Source: Caldilineae bacterium (GTDB lineage: Bacteria; Chloroflexota; Anaerolineae; JAAEKA01). Taken from it: DNA of 64,000 nt. Of the stretch, positions 51,007 to 61,182 are shown piece by piece; positions within the stretch are counted from its first letter, which is position 1, and each line of letters starts with the position of its first letter. The stretch lies in the NCBI GenBank assembly GCA_020634555.1, contig JACKBK010000016.1, positions 1-64,000 of the forward strand, given 5' to 3'. The notes under the pieces are model-generated. The model worked only from the letters and a program-made list of their open reading frames with translations, made no database searches and was not told the DNA's origin. The translations under genes and the position numbers were made by a program.

Positions 51007-53826
51007 ATGAATCCCAGGGACAAAGTACAAGTCACTCCAGAACACAGTGATTCTTCACCGGGCGGGTCAGTGAACGCAGAATGGATGGCTGGAAGGGCAC
51101 CTGATCCCTTGCTGACCACCAAGCTTTATCGTCCGCCTGTTACCCCGGACATGGAGCCGCGCGCTGAGCTTTTGAAACGCCTTGACCGCAACACGCTGCG
51201 ACCGCTCACCTTGATCTCGGCACCTGCCGGCTATGGTAAGACCACGGTTGCGAGCATGTGGCTGGAAGCCAGCGCCTATCCCAGCGTCTGGCTCTCCCTG
51301 GACGAAGCCGACAAAGACCTGCGACTCTTCACGAGCTACCTGGTGAGCGGGGTTCAACGCGTCTTCCCCGATGCCGACCTGAAAACCAGGGGCCTGCTGC
51401 AAACGACTGCTATGCCTTCGGCGCCGGTAGTCGCTCGCTACCTGCTGAACGATCTGGATATGATCGGGAAGCCCTTTGTCCTTGCCCTTGACGATCTCCA
51501 CCGGATCAACGAGCCGCTGATCTTTACGCTGCTGGGCGAGCTGTTGCGCCACCCCTCGCCCGTCCTCCACCTTTTACTGATCACCCGGCGCGATCCGCCC
51601 CTGCCTATCGCATCCCTGCGTGCTCACGGACAAGTCACCGAAGTTCGGGCGCGCGACCTGCGCTTCACCGTTCAGCAAACAGCCAGCTTGTTGAGCAAGA
51701 TACTGCAACGGACCGTGGACGAAGCGACCGCTGCCGAATGGACCGAACGAACCGAGGGTTGGGTAACCGCGTTGCGATTGGCGGCCTTGTCCTTGCGCAA
51801 CCGGGACGAGGACGCTGCGTTGGTGGATGATATACCGGGGAGCAGCCGCTATCTGAACGACTACCTGTTTGCCGAAGTGCTGGCGCGCCTCGATCCGGTG
51901 AACCAGCGATGGCTGTTGGCCAGCAGCTTGATGGATCGCTTGTCAGCATCGTTGAGTGAAGCTGTCTGCCAGTCCGATGGCGCCGACGAACAGGATACCA
52001 TGACCGGGGACAGCTTTCTGGACTGGCTGCAGAAGCAAAACCTCTTTCTCATCCCGCTGGACGACCAACGCCAGTGGTTCCGCTACCACCATCTCTTCCA
52101 GGACCTGTTGCAGAAGACGTTGCAGGAGCGTTTCAGCCGCGAGGATCTGGCCGGATTGCACAGCAGGGCCGCCGCGTGGTTTGCCCGCAATGCCCTGTGG
52201 AATGACGCGATTCGCCATTACGTTGCGGCCGGAGAAACAGAAACAGCCATACAAATTGTGGCGCAACAACGCCACCATCTCATCAACTCGGAAAACTGGT
52301 TCGACCTGGAATGTTGGCTGGCATGGTTCCCCGATGAAGTCACGGCCAACGATCCTCTTCTTTCGATCACCCTGGCGCACCTTCCCGTGACACGAGGCCG
52401 GGGCCAAATCGAGCTATTTGTTTCCAGGGCTGCAGATCTGATAGCTTTGCTGCCCAATGACACGCCCGTAGTGCGGGAAGTGCGTGGAGAGCTTGCCTAT
52501 CTCAATGCCCTGATAGGCCTATATATGGGTGATCCGTCAACAGTCCTTGCCGCCTCTGCTGAAGCGTTGACGTTGTTGCCGCGGCAGTCGCAACTCTTTC
52601 GGAGCATGACGATTTCGTTCCAGTCCTTTGGCTATCAGATGATAGGTGAGGTCGAGCAAGGCAATGCGATCCTCGAAGAAGCGTTCAAAGTTCCCGACCT
52701 GGCGGCTAGCGAAAGAGGCAGGCTCCTCTATTACCGATCCTTCATTTACTACATGGACGGCGACCTTCTTGGCGCCCAGCGATCGGCGAGCGAGAGCATT
52801 CATTGGACCAGTAACTACGGTCTAGTGGATACCCTCAACCAGGCAAGGTATGTGTCAGGTATCGCACACTACCTTTCCAACGAGCTGTCCATGGCGGAAT
52901 CGGTCCTTTATGCGATTGTGCAGGAACCGGCGCTGGCATCCCCTGAATATCTGTCTCAGGCCGCGATTGCCCTGGCCAAGATCTCTCTTGCCCAAGGAAG
53001 TAGCGAAAAGGCCGAGGAGATTATTGCGTCCATCACTGCCTACCTGCAAGAACCGGGCAGCATGTTTGCATTGGATGCTCTCCGTGCCTTTCGGATCGAG
53101 ATCGCTCTGGCGAAGGGAGACGTCGATCACGCCCGCGGCCTGGGTGCGGCAATCGACATCGATATGCACCGCCCAATCTGGTTTCACTACCTGCTCCAAC
53201 TCACGCCGGTTAAGCTGTTATTGGCGGAGCGAAACGCTGAAGATGCAGAGCAGGCGCTAAGCTTGCTTGAGCAGATCGATCAGCAACTGCTCGCGATGAA
53301 TCGTAGGATCTATCGCATCGATGTGCTGGCCCTGAAAGCCCTGGCATACCAGGTGCAGGGCAACTGGCAGACAGCCAAAAGACAATTGACCGCAGCGTTG
53401 GACCTGGCACAGGCAGCCGGTGCTGTCCGCAATTTCGTGGACCTGGGCCAGCCGATGGCCAGTCTGCTCCAGCATCTGGATCGCGAGCAACAGGCCTTGC
53501 GCCCTGCCATCGCCGCCTTTGTCAGCAGGCTGCTGGCCGCCTTCCCCACCCCCGTCCTTGCCTCCTCCACAGCAACACCTGTGCCCACCGCGCAGCAGCC
53601 ACCTACACTTAATGCGACAATACCGGTGGGAACGGAGGATCTGACCCAACGAGAGTGCCAGGTTCTGGAGTACCTGGCAACCGACCTGACACCAAACCAG
53701 ATCGCCGAGGAACTTTGCATCTCCATCAGCACGCTGCGCACGCATACCAGGAACATCTACGACAAGCTGTCCGTTCACAACCGGATGGAAGCTGCCCACC
53801 GTGCAAGAGAGCTTTCTGTAACATAG
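51007..53826 (+). CDS. MalT-like LuxR-family transcriptional regulator
   Basis: 939-aa STAND-type regulator. The N-terminal NTPase has Walker A APAGYGKTT at 72-80 and FVLALDDLHRI as Walker B. A helical/TPR-like sensor region of ~500 residues follows. The C-terminal LuxR helix-turn-helix (~875-935) reads LTQRECQVLEYLATDLTPNQ, IAEELCISISTLRTHTRNIY. Proteins of this type bind an inducer plus ATP and activate nearby genes. It lies directly upstream of the arylsulfatase cluster and may control it (inference). Confidence 0.94.
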   Translation: MNPRDKVQVTPEHSDSSPGGSVNAEWMAGRAPDPLLTTKLYRPPVTPDMEPRAELLKRLDRNTLRPLTLISAPAGYGKTTVASMWLEASAYPSVWLSLDEADKDLRLFTSYLVSGVQRVFPDADLKTRGLLQTTAMPSAPVVARYLLNDLDMIGKPFVLALDDLHRINEPLIFTLLGELLRHPSPVLHLLLITRRDPPLPIASLRAHGQVTEVRARDLRFTVQQTASLLSKILQRTVDEATAAEWTERTEGWVTALRLAALSLRNRDEDAALVDDIPGSSRYLNDYLFAEVLARLDPVNQRWLLASSLMDRLSASLSEAVCQSDGADEQDTMTGDSFLDWLQKQNLFLIPLDDQRQWFRYHHLFQDLLQKTLQERFSREDLAGLHSRAAAWFARNALWNDAIRHYVAAGETETAIQIVAQQRHHLINSENWFDLECWLAWFPDEVTANDPLLSITLAHLPVTRGRGQIELFVSRAADLIALLPNDTPVVREVRGELAYLNALIGLYMGDPSTVLAASAEALTLLPRQSQLFRSMTISFQSFGYQMIGEVEQGNAILEEAFKVPDLAASERGRLLYYRSFIYYMDGDLLGAQRSASESIHWTSNYGLVDTLNQARYVSGIAHYLSNELSMAESVLYAIVQEPALASPEYLSQAAIALAKISLAQGSSEKAEEIIASITAYLQEPGSMFALDALRAFRIEIALAKGDVDHARGLGAAIDIDMHRPIWFHYLLQLTPVKLLLAERNAEDAEQALSLLEQIDQQLLAMNRRIYRIDVLALKALAYQVQGNWQTAKRQLTAALDLAQAAGAVRNFVDLGQPMASLLQHLDREQQALRPAIAAFVSRLLAAFPTPVLASSTATPVPTAQQPPTLNATIPVGTEDLTQRECQVLEYLATDLTPNQIAEELCISISTLRTHTRNIYDKLSVHNRMEAAHRARELSVT

Positions 53827-53864
53827 AGGACATCCTCAGTCCACTGAAACTGCGTTTCTATCAA

Positions 53865-53898
53865 ACAGGTCCAACCCTAGTAACGGTGCTGGACCTGT
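53865..53898 (+). terminator. Weak hairpin terminator after LuxR regulator
   Basis: ACAGGTCCA and TGGACCTGT form a 9-bp stem with a 16-nt loop, followed by CTGTATATTTG. The gap 53827-54264 contains no gene; a small CTGTA-GGA-TACAG palindrome at about 53998-54010 could be an operator. Confidence 0.5.
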
Positions 53899-54264
53899 CT
53901 GTATATTTGCGGATAGGCGTTCTAGAATGCCTCCCGCGAATCACCCATGTTTTTACTCAATTGTGGGTATGACACCTCGCAAGGCCCATGTTACACTGTC
54001 TGTAGGATACAGAATTGAACAGGTTCTCAAAAAAGACACATAGCTCTTGTGGCAAGCACTCAATCAAGCGGGGCAACACGCACGCAATTCCGTACGCGCC
54101 CTGTCGTCACATGAGCGAGTGAGTCGACCGGCAAACTGTTATTCATCACCAGTGGAGTGTGTCAATCGGGTATCGGTACAAACCTGTTTTCATCACACAG
54201 GTGACTGGTTTCCACCCTACATTGTATCCACAGCGTATTCAAAGCAACCCACAGGAGGTTTGCA

Positions 54265-56628
54265 ATGTCTGAAAAGAAAACACTACCCGAACTGCATACT
54301 GAGCAGGTCTTCAAAGGGAAGATCGAACTCGATGTGCGCGACTCGGTACCGGATTGGGGACCGTACAGCCCGCCGAAGGCGCCGGAGGATGCACCCAACG
54401 TCCTCTTCATCTTGTATGATGACACAGGATTGTCCGCGTGGTCGCCCTTTGGCGGTGGGATCAACATGCCCACGGCGCAGAAGCTTGCCGATAACGGCCT
54501 GGTGTACAGCCAGTGGCACACGACTGCGATCTGTTCACCCACACGGTCGACCTGTTTGACCGGTCGCAACCACCACCTCAACGGGTTCGCCTGCATCGCT
54601 GAGGCCACGACAGGGTACCCCGGCCAGCATGGCCGGCTCCCCGCGCAATGCGCCACGGTCGGCCACATCCTGCAGGACGCCGGATGGAGCACCTTCTGGG
54701 TAGGCAAGAACCACAATGTGCCCGAACAGGACAATGCCCCCGGTGGGTACAAGGGAACCTGGCCGCTACAGCAGGGCTTCGACCGCTTCTACGGCTTCCT
54801 GGGCGGCGAGACCAGCCAATACTTCCCGGATCTGGTCGAAGACAACCACTTCATCGATCAGCCCTACCTACCCGATGAAGGCTATCACCTGTCCAAGGAT
54901 CTGACCGACCAGGCCATCCGCATGATTCGTGATAATAAAGCCAGCAACCCCTCCAAACCGTGGTACATGTGGTTCTGCCCCGGCGCCAACCACGCCCCCC
55001 ACCAGGCTCCACCAGAGTACATCGACAAGTATAAGGGCAAGTTCGACGACGGCTACGAGGCCTACCGCGAATGGGTGCTGAAACGCATGATCGAGAAGGG
55101 CGTCATCCCAGAAGGCACCAAGCTGACGGAACTCAACCCGATGGCCGATGTGGCGATCCCCGCCGACCAGGTACGCCCGTGGGACACCCTGAACGACCAG
55201 GAGAAGAAGCTCTTCTCGCGCATGGCCGAGGTGTGGGCGGGGTTCTCGGAGTACACCGATGCCCAGATCGGGCGCATCATCGACTATCTCGAGGAGTCGG
55301 GCCAGCTCGAGAACACCCTCGTGCTGTACGCTGCCGACAACGGCACCTCCGGTGAGGGTTCGCCCAACGGTTCGGTCAACGAGAACAAGCTGTTCAACAC
55401 CTACCCCGACGATCTCGCAGAGAACCTATCGATGATCGACAAGCTGGGCAGCCCGGACTGCTACAACCACTTTCCCACCGGCTGGGCGGTCGCGTTCTCC
55501 ACGCCGTTCAAGATGTTCAAGCGGTACTCGGAGTACTCCGGCGGCACCTGCGACCCGCTGATCATCTCGTGGCCCAAGGGTATGAAGGCGCGCGGCGAGG
55601 TGCGCCACCAGTACCACCACTCGACCGACATCGTCCCGACGATCCTCGACATCTGCGGGCTCGAGATGCCAGACGTCTATCGCGGCGTCGAGCAATACCC
55701 GCTGTCGGGCGTCTCGATGCGGTACACCTTCGACGCCGACCCGGACGGCCCGACCCAGAAAAAGCACCAGTACTTCGAGATGATGGGAACCCGAGGCATC
55801 TGGGCGGATGGCTGGCGGGCATCGGCCGTGCATGGCCCGATGACCAGCCAGGGTCACTTCGACGAGGACGAATGGGAGCTGTACCACGTCGACGAGGACC
55901 GCTCGGAGTCTACCAACGTCGCCGACAAGTACCCGGAGAAGCTGGAGGAGCTCAAGCAGCTGTGGATGGACGAGGCGCGCAAGAACCTGGTCCTGCCGCT
56001 CGACGACCGTACGGCCGTCGAAATCCTCACCGACGAGCGGCCCTCCACGGAGCCGCCCCGCCAGCGGTACATCTACTACCCCGACACAACTGCGGTGCCC
56101 GAGGGCGTCGCCGCCAACGTACGTGGACGCTCGTTCAAGATTCTCGCCGACGTCGAAGTCGGTGACGACTGCTCGGGCGTCATCTTCGCCCACGGCTCAC
56201 GTTTCGGCGGGCATTCGCTGTTCATTCACGACATGAAGCTGTACTACGTGTACAACTTCCTGGGCATCCCACCACAGCAGGAGTTCGTCTCCAGCGACGA
56301 GATCGCGCCGGGCAAGTACACGCTGGGCATGGAGTTCAACCGTGAGAAGGCCGGCCAGTATGGCGAGTCTCTCGGCACGGCAAAACTCTATATCAACAAC
56401 AAGGTGGTGGCCGAAGGGCCGATGAAGGCTCAGCTTGGCAAGTTCACGCTGTGTGGCGATGGTCTGTGTGTTGGCCGCGACAGCGCCGACGCCGTCGCCA
56501 AGGAGTACACGCCGGAGACGCAAGGCAAATTCACCGGCGGCACCATCCAGTACGTGGAAGTGTCGGTGGAGAAGGAACAGTACCGCGACCTTGAAATGGA
56601 GATGGCTGCGGCCATGGCCGTCGACTGA
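54265..56628 (+). CDS. Type I arylsulfatase (formylglycine-dependent)
   Basis: 787 aa, the size of mycobacterial AtsA. Metal-binding YDDTG lies at 51-55. The formylglycine motif C-S-P-T-R is at Cys90-Arg94 in TTAICSPTRSTCLTGRN. AADNGTSGEG carries the distal metal ligands. A ~200-residue C-terminal beta domain follows. There is no signal peptide, so the enzyme is probably cytoplasmic, needing a formylglycine-generating enzyme not present here. It hydrolyses sulfate esters, releasing sulfate. CAGGAGG precedes the ATG. A close paralogue follows after 43 bp. Confidence 0.94.
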   Translation: MSEKKTLPELHTEQVFKGKIELDVRDSVPDWGPYSPPKAPEDAPNVLFILYDDTGLSAWSPFGGGINMPTAQKLADNGLVYSQWHTTAICSPTRSTCLTGRNHHLNGFACIAEATTGYPGQHGRLPAQCATVGHILQDAGWSTFWVGKNHNVPEQDNAPGGYKGTWPLQQGFDRFYGFLGGETSQYFPDLVEDNHFIDQPYLPDEGYHLSKDLTDQAIRMIRDNKASNPSKPWYMWFCPGANHAPHQAPPEYIDKYKGKFDDGYEAYREWVLKRMIEKGVIPEGTKLTELNPMADVAIPADQVRPWDTLNDQEKKLFSRMAEVWAGFSEYTDAQIGRIIDYLEESGQLENTLVLYAADNGTSGEGSPNGSVNENKLFNTYPDDLAENLSMIDKLGSPDCYNHFPTGWAVAFSTPFKMFKRYSEYSGGTCDPLIISWPKGMKARGEVRHQYHHSTDIVPTILDICGLEMPDVYRGVEQYPLSGVSMRYTFDADPDGPTQKKHQYFEMMGTRGIWADGWRASAVHGPMTSQGHFDEDEWELYHVDEDRSESTNVADKYPEKLEELKQLWMDEARKNLVLPLDDRTAVEILTDERPSTEPPRQRYIYYPDTTAVPEGVAANVRGRSFKILADVEVGDDCSGVIFAHGSRFGGHSLFIHDMKLYYVYNFLGIPPQQEFVSSDEIAPGKYTLGMEFNREKAGQYGESLGTAKLYINNKVVAEGPMKAQLGKFTLCGDGLCVGRDSADAVAKEYTPETQGKFTGGTIQYVEVSVEKEQYRDLEMEMAAAMAVD

Positions 56629-56671
56629 CCAAAGAAACAGCAGACCACACGTAACCGAACGGAGGTATACA

Positions 56672-59038
56672 GTGACTGAGAAGAAAACATTACCCGAACT
56701 GCATACCGAGCAGGTCTTCAAAGGGAAGATCGAACTCGATGTGCGCGACTCGACACCCGACTGGGGGCCGTACAGCCCTCCCAAAGCCCCCGAGGATGCC
56801 CCAAACGTCCTCTTCATCCTGTACGATGACACCGGATTGGCAGCGTGGTCGCCCTACGGGGGTGGCATCAACATGCCGGCGGCACAGAAACTGGCAGACC
56901 GCGGTTTGATCTACACGCAATGGCACACGACTGCCCTGTGTGCGCCGACCCGGTCCACCTGCTTGACCGGCCGCAACCACCACGTCAACGGTTTTGCTGA
57001 AATCGTGGAAGCTTCCAACGGCTTCCCCGGTTATCACGCTCGCATTCCCGATCAGTGTGCCACAATCAGCCATATCCTTCAGGATGCTGGTTGGAGCACC
57101 TTCTGGGTAGGCAAGAACCACAATGTGCCCGAGCAGGACAACGCCCCCGGCGGGTACCGGGGCACATGGCCGCTGCAGAAGGGTTTCGATCGCTTTTATG
57201 GGTTCCTGGGCGGCGAGACGAACCAATGGTATCCCGATCTTGTCGAGGACAACCACTACATCGACCAGCCCTATCTACCCGAACAAGGCTATCACCTGTC
57301 CAAAGATCTGGCCGACCAGGCCATCCGCATGATCCGTGACAACAAGGCCAGCAACCCCTCCAAGCCGTGGTATATGTGGTTCTGCCCCGGCGCCAACCAT
57401 GCCCCCCACCATGCTCCCCAGGAGTACATTGACAAGTACAAGGGTAAGTTCGACGACGGCTACGAAGCCTATCGCGAATGGGTGCTGGCGCGCATGATTG
57501 AGAAGGGTGTTATGCCCGAAGGCACCAAGCTGACCCCGTTCAACCCGATGCCAGAGGACCAGGCGAACCCGCTTGATGTCGTCCTGCCGTGGGATACCTT
57601 GAGCGATGACCAGAAGAAGCTCTTCTGCCGCATGGCTGAGGTATTTGCCGGCTTCTCTGAGTACACCGATGCCCAGATCGGACGCATCCTCGATTATCTG
57701 GAGGAATCAGGTCAGTTCGAAAACACGCTCATACTCTATGCCGCTGACAACGGCACCTCTGGTGAGGGCTCGGCCAACGGTTCGGTTAACGAGAACAAGT
57801 TCTTCAATGGCTTCCCCGATGATCTGCAGGAAAACCTGACGATGATCGATAAGCTCGGAGGGCCAGACGCGTATAACCACATGCCCACCGGCTGGGCGGC
57901 CGCCTTCTCGACGCCGTTCAGGATGTTCAAGCGCTACTCAGAGTACTCCGGCGGCACCTGCGACCCGATGATCATCTCGTGGCCGAAGGGGATGAAGGCG
58001 CGCGGTGAGGTCCGGCATCAGTATCACCACTCTTCCGATGTTGCTGCGACCATTTTGGATGTATGTGGGCTGGAAATGCCCGAGACCTATCGCGGCGTGG
58101 CTCAATACCCGATGAACGGGATTTCGATGCGCTACAGCTTCGACGCCGATCCGGACGGGCCGACTCAGAAGAAGTGCCAGTACTACGAGATGATGGGCAC
58201 GCGCGGCATCTGGGAGGACGGCTGGCATGCTGCCGCAACCCATGCGCCGCTGACCGGTAAAGGCCATTTTGACCAGGACCGGTGGGAGCTGTATAACCTT
58301 GCCGAAGATCGCTCCGAATCTACGGATCTGGCCGAGCAGTACCCGGAAAAGCTCGAGTACATGAAGCAGTTGTGGATGGATGAAGCTCGCAAGAACCTGG
58401 TGCTGCCCCTTAACGATTTCCCACCGGTAGTCCTTTCCAACATCGAGCGGCCTTCCACTGAGCCGCCTCGCCAGCGGTACATCTACTACCCGGATACGTC
58501 GGCGGTTCCCGAAGGCGTTGCCGCCAACGTTCGCGGGCGTTCATACAAGATCCTTGCCAATGTCGAAGTTGGCGACGACTGTTCAGGCGTCATCTTTGCC
58601 CACGGGTCACGCTTCGGCGGGCACTCGCTGTTCATCAAGGACAAGAAACTGTACTACGTGTACAACTTCCTGGGCATCCCACCGCAGCAGGAGTTCATCT
58701 CTGATGAGGCGCTCAAGCCGGGCAAGTACACGCTCGGTGTAGAGTTCAACCGCGAGAAAGCGGGCCAGTACGGCGAGTCGCATGGCACGGCCAAGCTGTA
58801 CATCGATGATAAGGTCGTTGCTGAGGGCCCGATGCGCACCCAAACCGGCAAGTTCACGCTGTGCGGTGACGGCCTGTGCATAGGCCGCGACAGTGCCGAT
58901 GCTGTCGCCAAGGAGTACACGCCCGAGACGCAGGGCGCATTCACCGGCGGCACCATCCAGTATGTAGAAGTATCAGTGGAGAAAGAACAGTACCGCAACC
59001 TCGAGATGGAAATGGCTGCGGCGATGGCGCTCGACTGA
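56672..59038 (+). CDS. Type I arylsulfatase, paralogue of the preceding gene
   Basis: 788 aa, very similar to the preceding sulfatase along its whole length, with most differences conservative. The formylglycine motif is C-A-P-T-R (Cys90-Arg94) instead of C-S-P-T-R. It also has a short insertion in the PMPEDQANPLDVVLPW region. The GTG start at 56672 is set by GGAGGT at 56661-56666 and by alignment to the paralogue; the longer frame runs into the first gene. Gene duplication with possible divergence of substrate range. A hairpin follows at 59067-59097. Confidence 0.94.
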   Translation: MTEKKTLPELHTEQVFKGKIELDVRDSTPDWGPYSPPKAPEDAPNVLFILYDDTGLAAWSPYGGGINMPAAQKLADRGLIYTQWHTTALCAPTRSTCLTGRNHHVNGFAEIVEASNGFPGYHARIPDQCATISHILQDAGWSTFWVGKNHNVPEQDNAPGGYRGTWPLQKGFDRFYGFLGGETNQWYPDLVEDNHYIDQPYLPEQGYHLSKDLADQAIRMIRDNKASNPSKPWYMWFCPGANHAPHHAPQEYIDKYKGKFDDGYEAYREWVLARMIEKGVMPEGTKLTPFNPMPEDQANPLDVVLPWDTLSDDQKKLFCRMAEVFAGFSEYTDAQIGRILDYLEESGQFENTLILYAADNGTSGEGSANGSVNENKFFNGFPDDLQENLTMIDKLGGPDAYNHMPTGWAAAFSTPFRMFKRYSEYSGGTCDPMIISWPKGMKARGEVRHQYHHSSDVAATILDVCGLEMPETYRGVAQYPMNGISMRYSFDADPDGPTQKKCQYYEMMGTRGIWEDGWHAAATHAPLTGKGHFDQDRWELYNLAEDRSESTDLAEQYPEKLEYMKQLWMDEARKNLVLPLNDFPPVVLSNIERPSTEPPRQRYIYYPDTSAVPEGVAANVRGRSYKILANVEVGDDCSGVIFAHGSRFGGHSLFIKDKKLYYVYNFLGIPPQQEFISDEALKPGKYTLGVEFNREKAGQYGESHGTAKLYIDDKVVAEGPMRTQTGKFTLCGDGLCIGRDSADAVAKEYTPETQGAFTGGTIQYVEVSVEKEQYRNLEMEMAAAMALD

Positions 59039-59066
59039 TCCTCGATCCTATCCGCTTCTGACCTTG

Positions 59067-59097
59067 GGCGGGGTACCGGCTCTGCTGGTACCCCGCC
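59067..59097 (+). terminator. Hairpin after second arylsulfatase
   Basis: An 11-bp perfect stem (GGCGGGGTACC and complement) with a 9-nt loop lies 28 bp after the stop. No T-run follows, so termination may be partial. Confidence 0.55.
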
Positions 59098-59193
59098 TGA
59101 CGCTGCCGGACGTGCCGTTCAACCTCTCCAAGAGCAGGCAGAACAACGCGAGACTACTGAAGGTTAAGAATTATGTCAGTAATTGGGTCGACA

Positions 59194-59326
59194 CGCCCGC
59201 CGGGATGCTGCGCAAAACCTCCCGGCTACCCGCTCCGGGGCGCGAGCAGCAAGGTGGAAGCCCTTTCAGGGCTGAGATTCCCAGGCCCTCCGGGCCTTTC
59301 ACCTTGTAGCCCGATCCGTTTACGGG
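59194..59326 (-). repeat. Structured ~140-bp intergenic repeat, copy 1 (inverted)
   Basis: Read on the minus strand this copy runs CGTAAACGGATCGGGCTAC, GGTGAAAGGCCC, GCTGCTCGCGCCCCGGAGC, GGTAGCCGG, TTTGCGCAGCA, the same order as the plus-strand copy at 63184-63331. One internal arm is deleted here. It makes spurious reading frames whose translations share a PGYPLRGASS-like string. The rest of the gap 59039-59429 contains a GAGATTGCTTCG/CGCAATGAC-type repeat and no gene. Confidence 0.75.
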
Positions 59327-59429
59327 CGGGCGGTCCTCACAACCGAGAGATTGCTTCGCCGCAGCGGCTCGCAATGACAATGAGAAACCTAGTTTACGAG
59401 GTAGTAAGTATCGCTGAAGGATGTACTAG

Positions 59430-60320
59430 ATGACGATCTCAGAGTTTCTTGCCGTGGTCGCCCAGGTGTCAGGCTTGCTCTTCATCGTGACCAGCATGCT
59501 GGCCATGGGGATGAGCCTGACGATGGCGCAAATCGTTGGACCGTTGAAGAACGCGCGGCTCGTCATCCTGGCCCTTGTGGCGAACTTCGTGCTGGTGCCG
59601 CTATGGGCGTACTTGATCACAGCGGTCTTGCCGTTGGACCAGCCGCTGCAGATTGGACTGATCATGTTCGCAACAGCCGCCGGCGCTCCCTTCCTGCCCA
59701 AGCTGGTGCAGGGCGCCAAGGGCAACATCGCCTTCAGCGTTGGACTGATGGTGCTGTTGATGGTGGTCACCGTCTTCTATGTGCCACTTGTTCTTCCGTT
59801 GCTGTTACCCGGTGTTTCGGTGAACCCGTGGGATATCGCCAAGTCGTTGATCGCCCTGATGTTGGTGCCCCTGGCGCTCGGTATGCTGTTCAAGTCCCAT
59901 TCACCGGATAGCGCCGGGCACTGGCAGCGGTTCATGGACAAGACCTCCAGTATTTCCCTTATCGTCCTTCTTGTGGTTGGGTTGGGGCTGAACGTGTCCA
60001 ACATCATCAGCCTGATCGGTTCCTGGGGACTCCTGGCTCTGGTGCTGTTAATCGTCGGAAGCGTCCTGATCGGCTTGCTCCTGGGAGGGAGAGATCCGGC
60101 GATTCGCAGCGTGATGAGCCTTGGCACGGCCCAGCGTAATATCTCCGCGGCCATCCTGGTCAGCGCGCAGAATTTCGCCGGCACGACGACACTGCTATAT
60201 GTCCTTGTGGGCGGTGTGTTGCTGCTGCTGATCTTGCTGCCTACTGCGAAACGGATGGGTGCGCGAGTTGAAGCACCGCATGCAGGTGAACAACCAGCGA
60301 GCAAGCCGCAGGATACCTGA
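59430..60320 (+). CDS. BASS (bile acid:sodium symporter)-family transporter
   Basis: 296 aa, about 9-10 membrane segments. The pattern GMSLTMAQI near the start, IMFATAAGAPFLPKLVQGAKGNIAFSVG in the middle and SLGTAQRNISAAILVSAQNF near the end match the BASS/SBF fold, whose members import organic anions, including sulfated steroids, with sodium. With sulfatases next door, a sulfate-ester or organic-anion substrate is plausible but not shown. The C-terminus is a short polar tail. Confidence 0.82.
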   Translation: MTISEFLAVVAQVSGLLFIVTSMLAMGMSLTMAQIVGPLKNARLVILALVANFVLVPLWAYLITAVLPLDQPLQIGLIMFATAAGAPFLPKLVQGAKGNIAFSVGLMVLLMVVTVFYVPLVLPLLLPGVSVNPWDIAKSLIALMLVPLALGMLFKSHSPDSAGHWQRFMDKTSSISLIVLLVVGLGLNVSNIISLIGSWGLLALVLLIVGSVLIGLLLGGRDPAIRSVMSLGTAQRNISAAILVSAQNFAGTTTLLYVLVGGVLLLLILLPTAKRMGARVEAPHAGEQPASKPQDT

Positions 60321-60405
60321 CAGATGGCAAGTCTGGCGCCGGATGCCGGATATCGGCAGTGATAACCGCACCAAGTGCGATTTAAATTACAATAAGGAGA
60401 AACTC

Positions 60406-60897
60406 ATGTCCAACGAAGATGTAGCGATGGAAGAACTCGCATCGGCCGCTGAGATCGAGGCGCTGTTCGTTCAATCGGCGGCGGGGATAGCCTATGAAAA
60501 CGGCCGCCTGACTCTGTACGGAGTTGCCCCGACCACGCTGATGTTCTCCGACCGGCCACAGCGGGTCACGGGACACGTCCCTACGGAGGAGTTCCTGGAC
60601 TCTTGGGGGGACGGAGAGGACAGCTTTGCCGACGACCCACCGAACGCCGTGCTGTCCATATTCTCGGAGGATGAGGTCAACGACGTCGTCGTCGTGCTGC
60701 AAGACCCAACACTGGACGGTGATAGTTTTGGCTACCATGTTGAGATCCTGGATGGCGAGATGCCGGCCAGTGGTGGGGCAAGCTCCCTCTTTATCGACGT
60801 GGTTGGGCGCCCGTTGACGCCAGTGTCGGTCTGTGGTGTGCGACGGCGGGCAAGGCGGCGTGGCCGCAGACGTGAACGCCGACGTATGATGTACTAG
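60406..60897 (+). CDS. Conserved unknown protein with Arg-rich C-terminal tail
   Basis: 163 aa. The N-terminal helix (EDVAMEELASAAEIEAL) is followed by a beta-rich region, GRLTLYGVAPTTLMFSDRP...GHVPTEEFLDSW, DSFADDPPNAVLSIFSE and VVVVLQDPTLDGDSFGYHVEIL. The last ~18 residues are mostly arginine (RRRARRRGRRRERRR). I recall similar unannotated proteins with basic tails, but no function. AAGGAG at 60394-60399 fixes the ATG at 60406. It sits among sulfatase, BASS and SulP genes. Cytoplasmic and possibly nucleic-acid or membrane-binding. Confidence 0.75.
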   Translation: MSNEDVAMEELASAAEIEALFVQSAAGIAYENGRLTLYGVAPTTLMFSDRPQRVTGHVPTEEFLDSWGDGEDSFADDPPNAVLSIFSEDEVNDVVVVLQDPTLDGDSFGYHVEILDGEMPASGGASSLFIDVVGRPLTPVSVCGVRRRARRRGRRRERRRMMY

Positions 60898-61182
60898 GCT
60901 GGGTTGACGGTTTGCCCCACGGGGATAGCATCCTTTGCGCGGCACCCCGGCGTGGGCAGATGCGGCCACCTCTGATGCTTTCAGCCCGGCTCACCTGCAT
61001 ATACACCGCAGGTGTGCCGGGTCCGCATCCTCACATACGAACCTCACATATCAAGGTTGACGAGACACCAGGAACGCTGGTCGTTTGCGAAGCACCCCAC
61101 AGTGAGATGGCCTCCAGATCGCGCTCAACGTTCAAGCAGCTTTTCAAGAGATGAGTTGGCGCATTGACGGAAGTGAGGAAAG

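Noticed and set aside
59064..59433. Short open frames after the second sulfatase
   Set aside because: They fall in the structured repeat and terminator; similar translations from the other repeat copy show they arise from the repeat, not from a gene.
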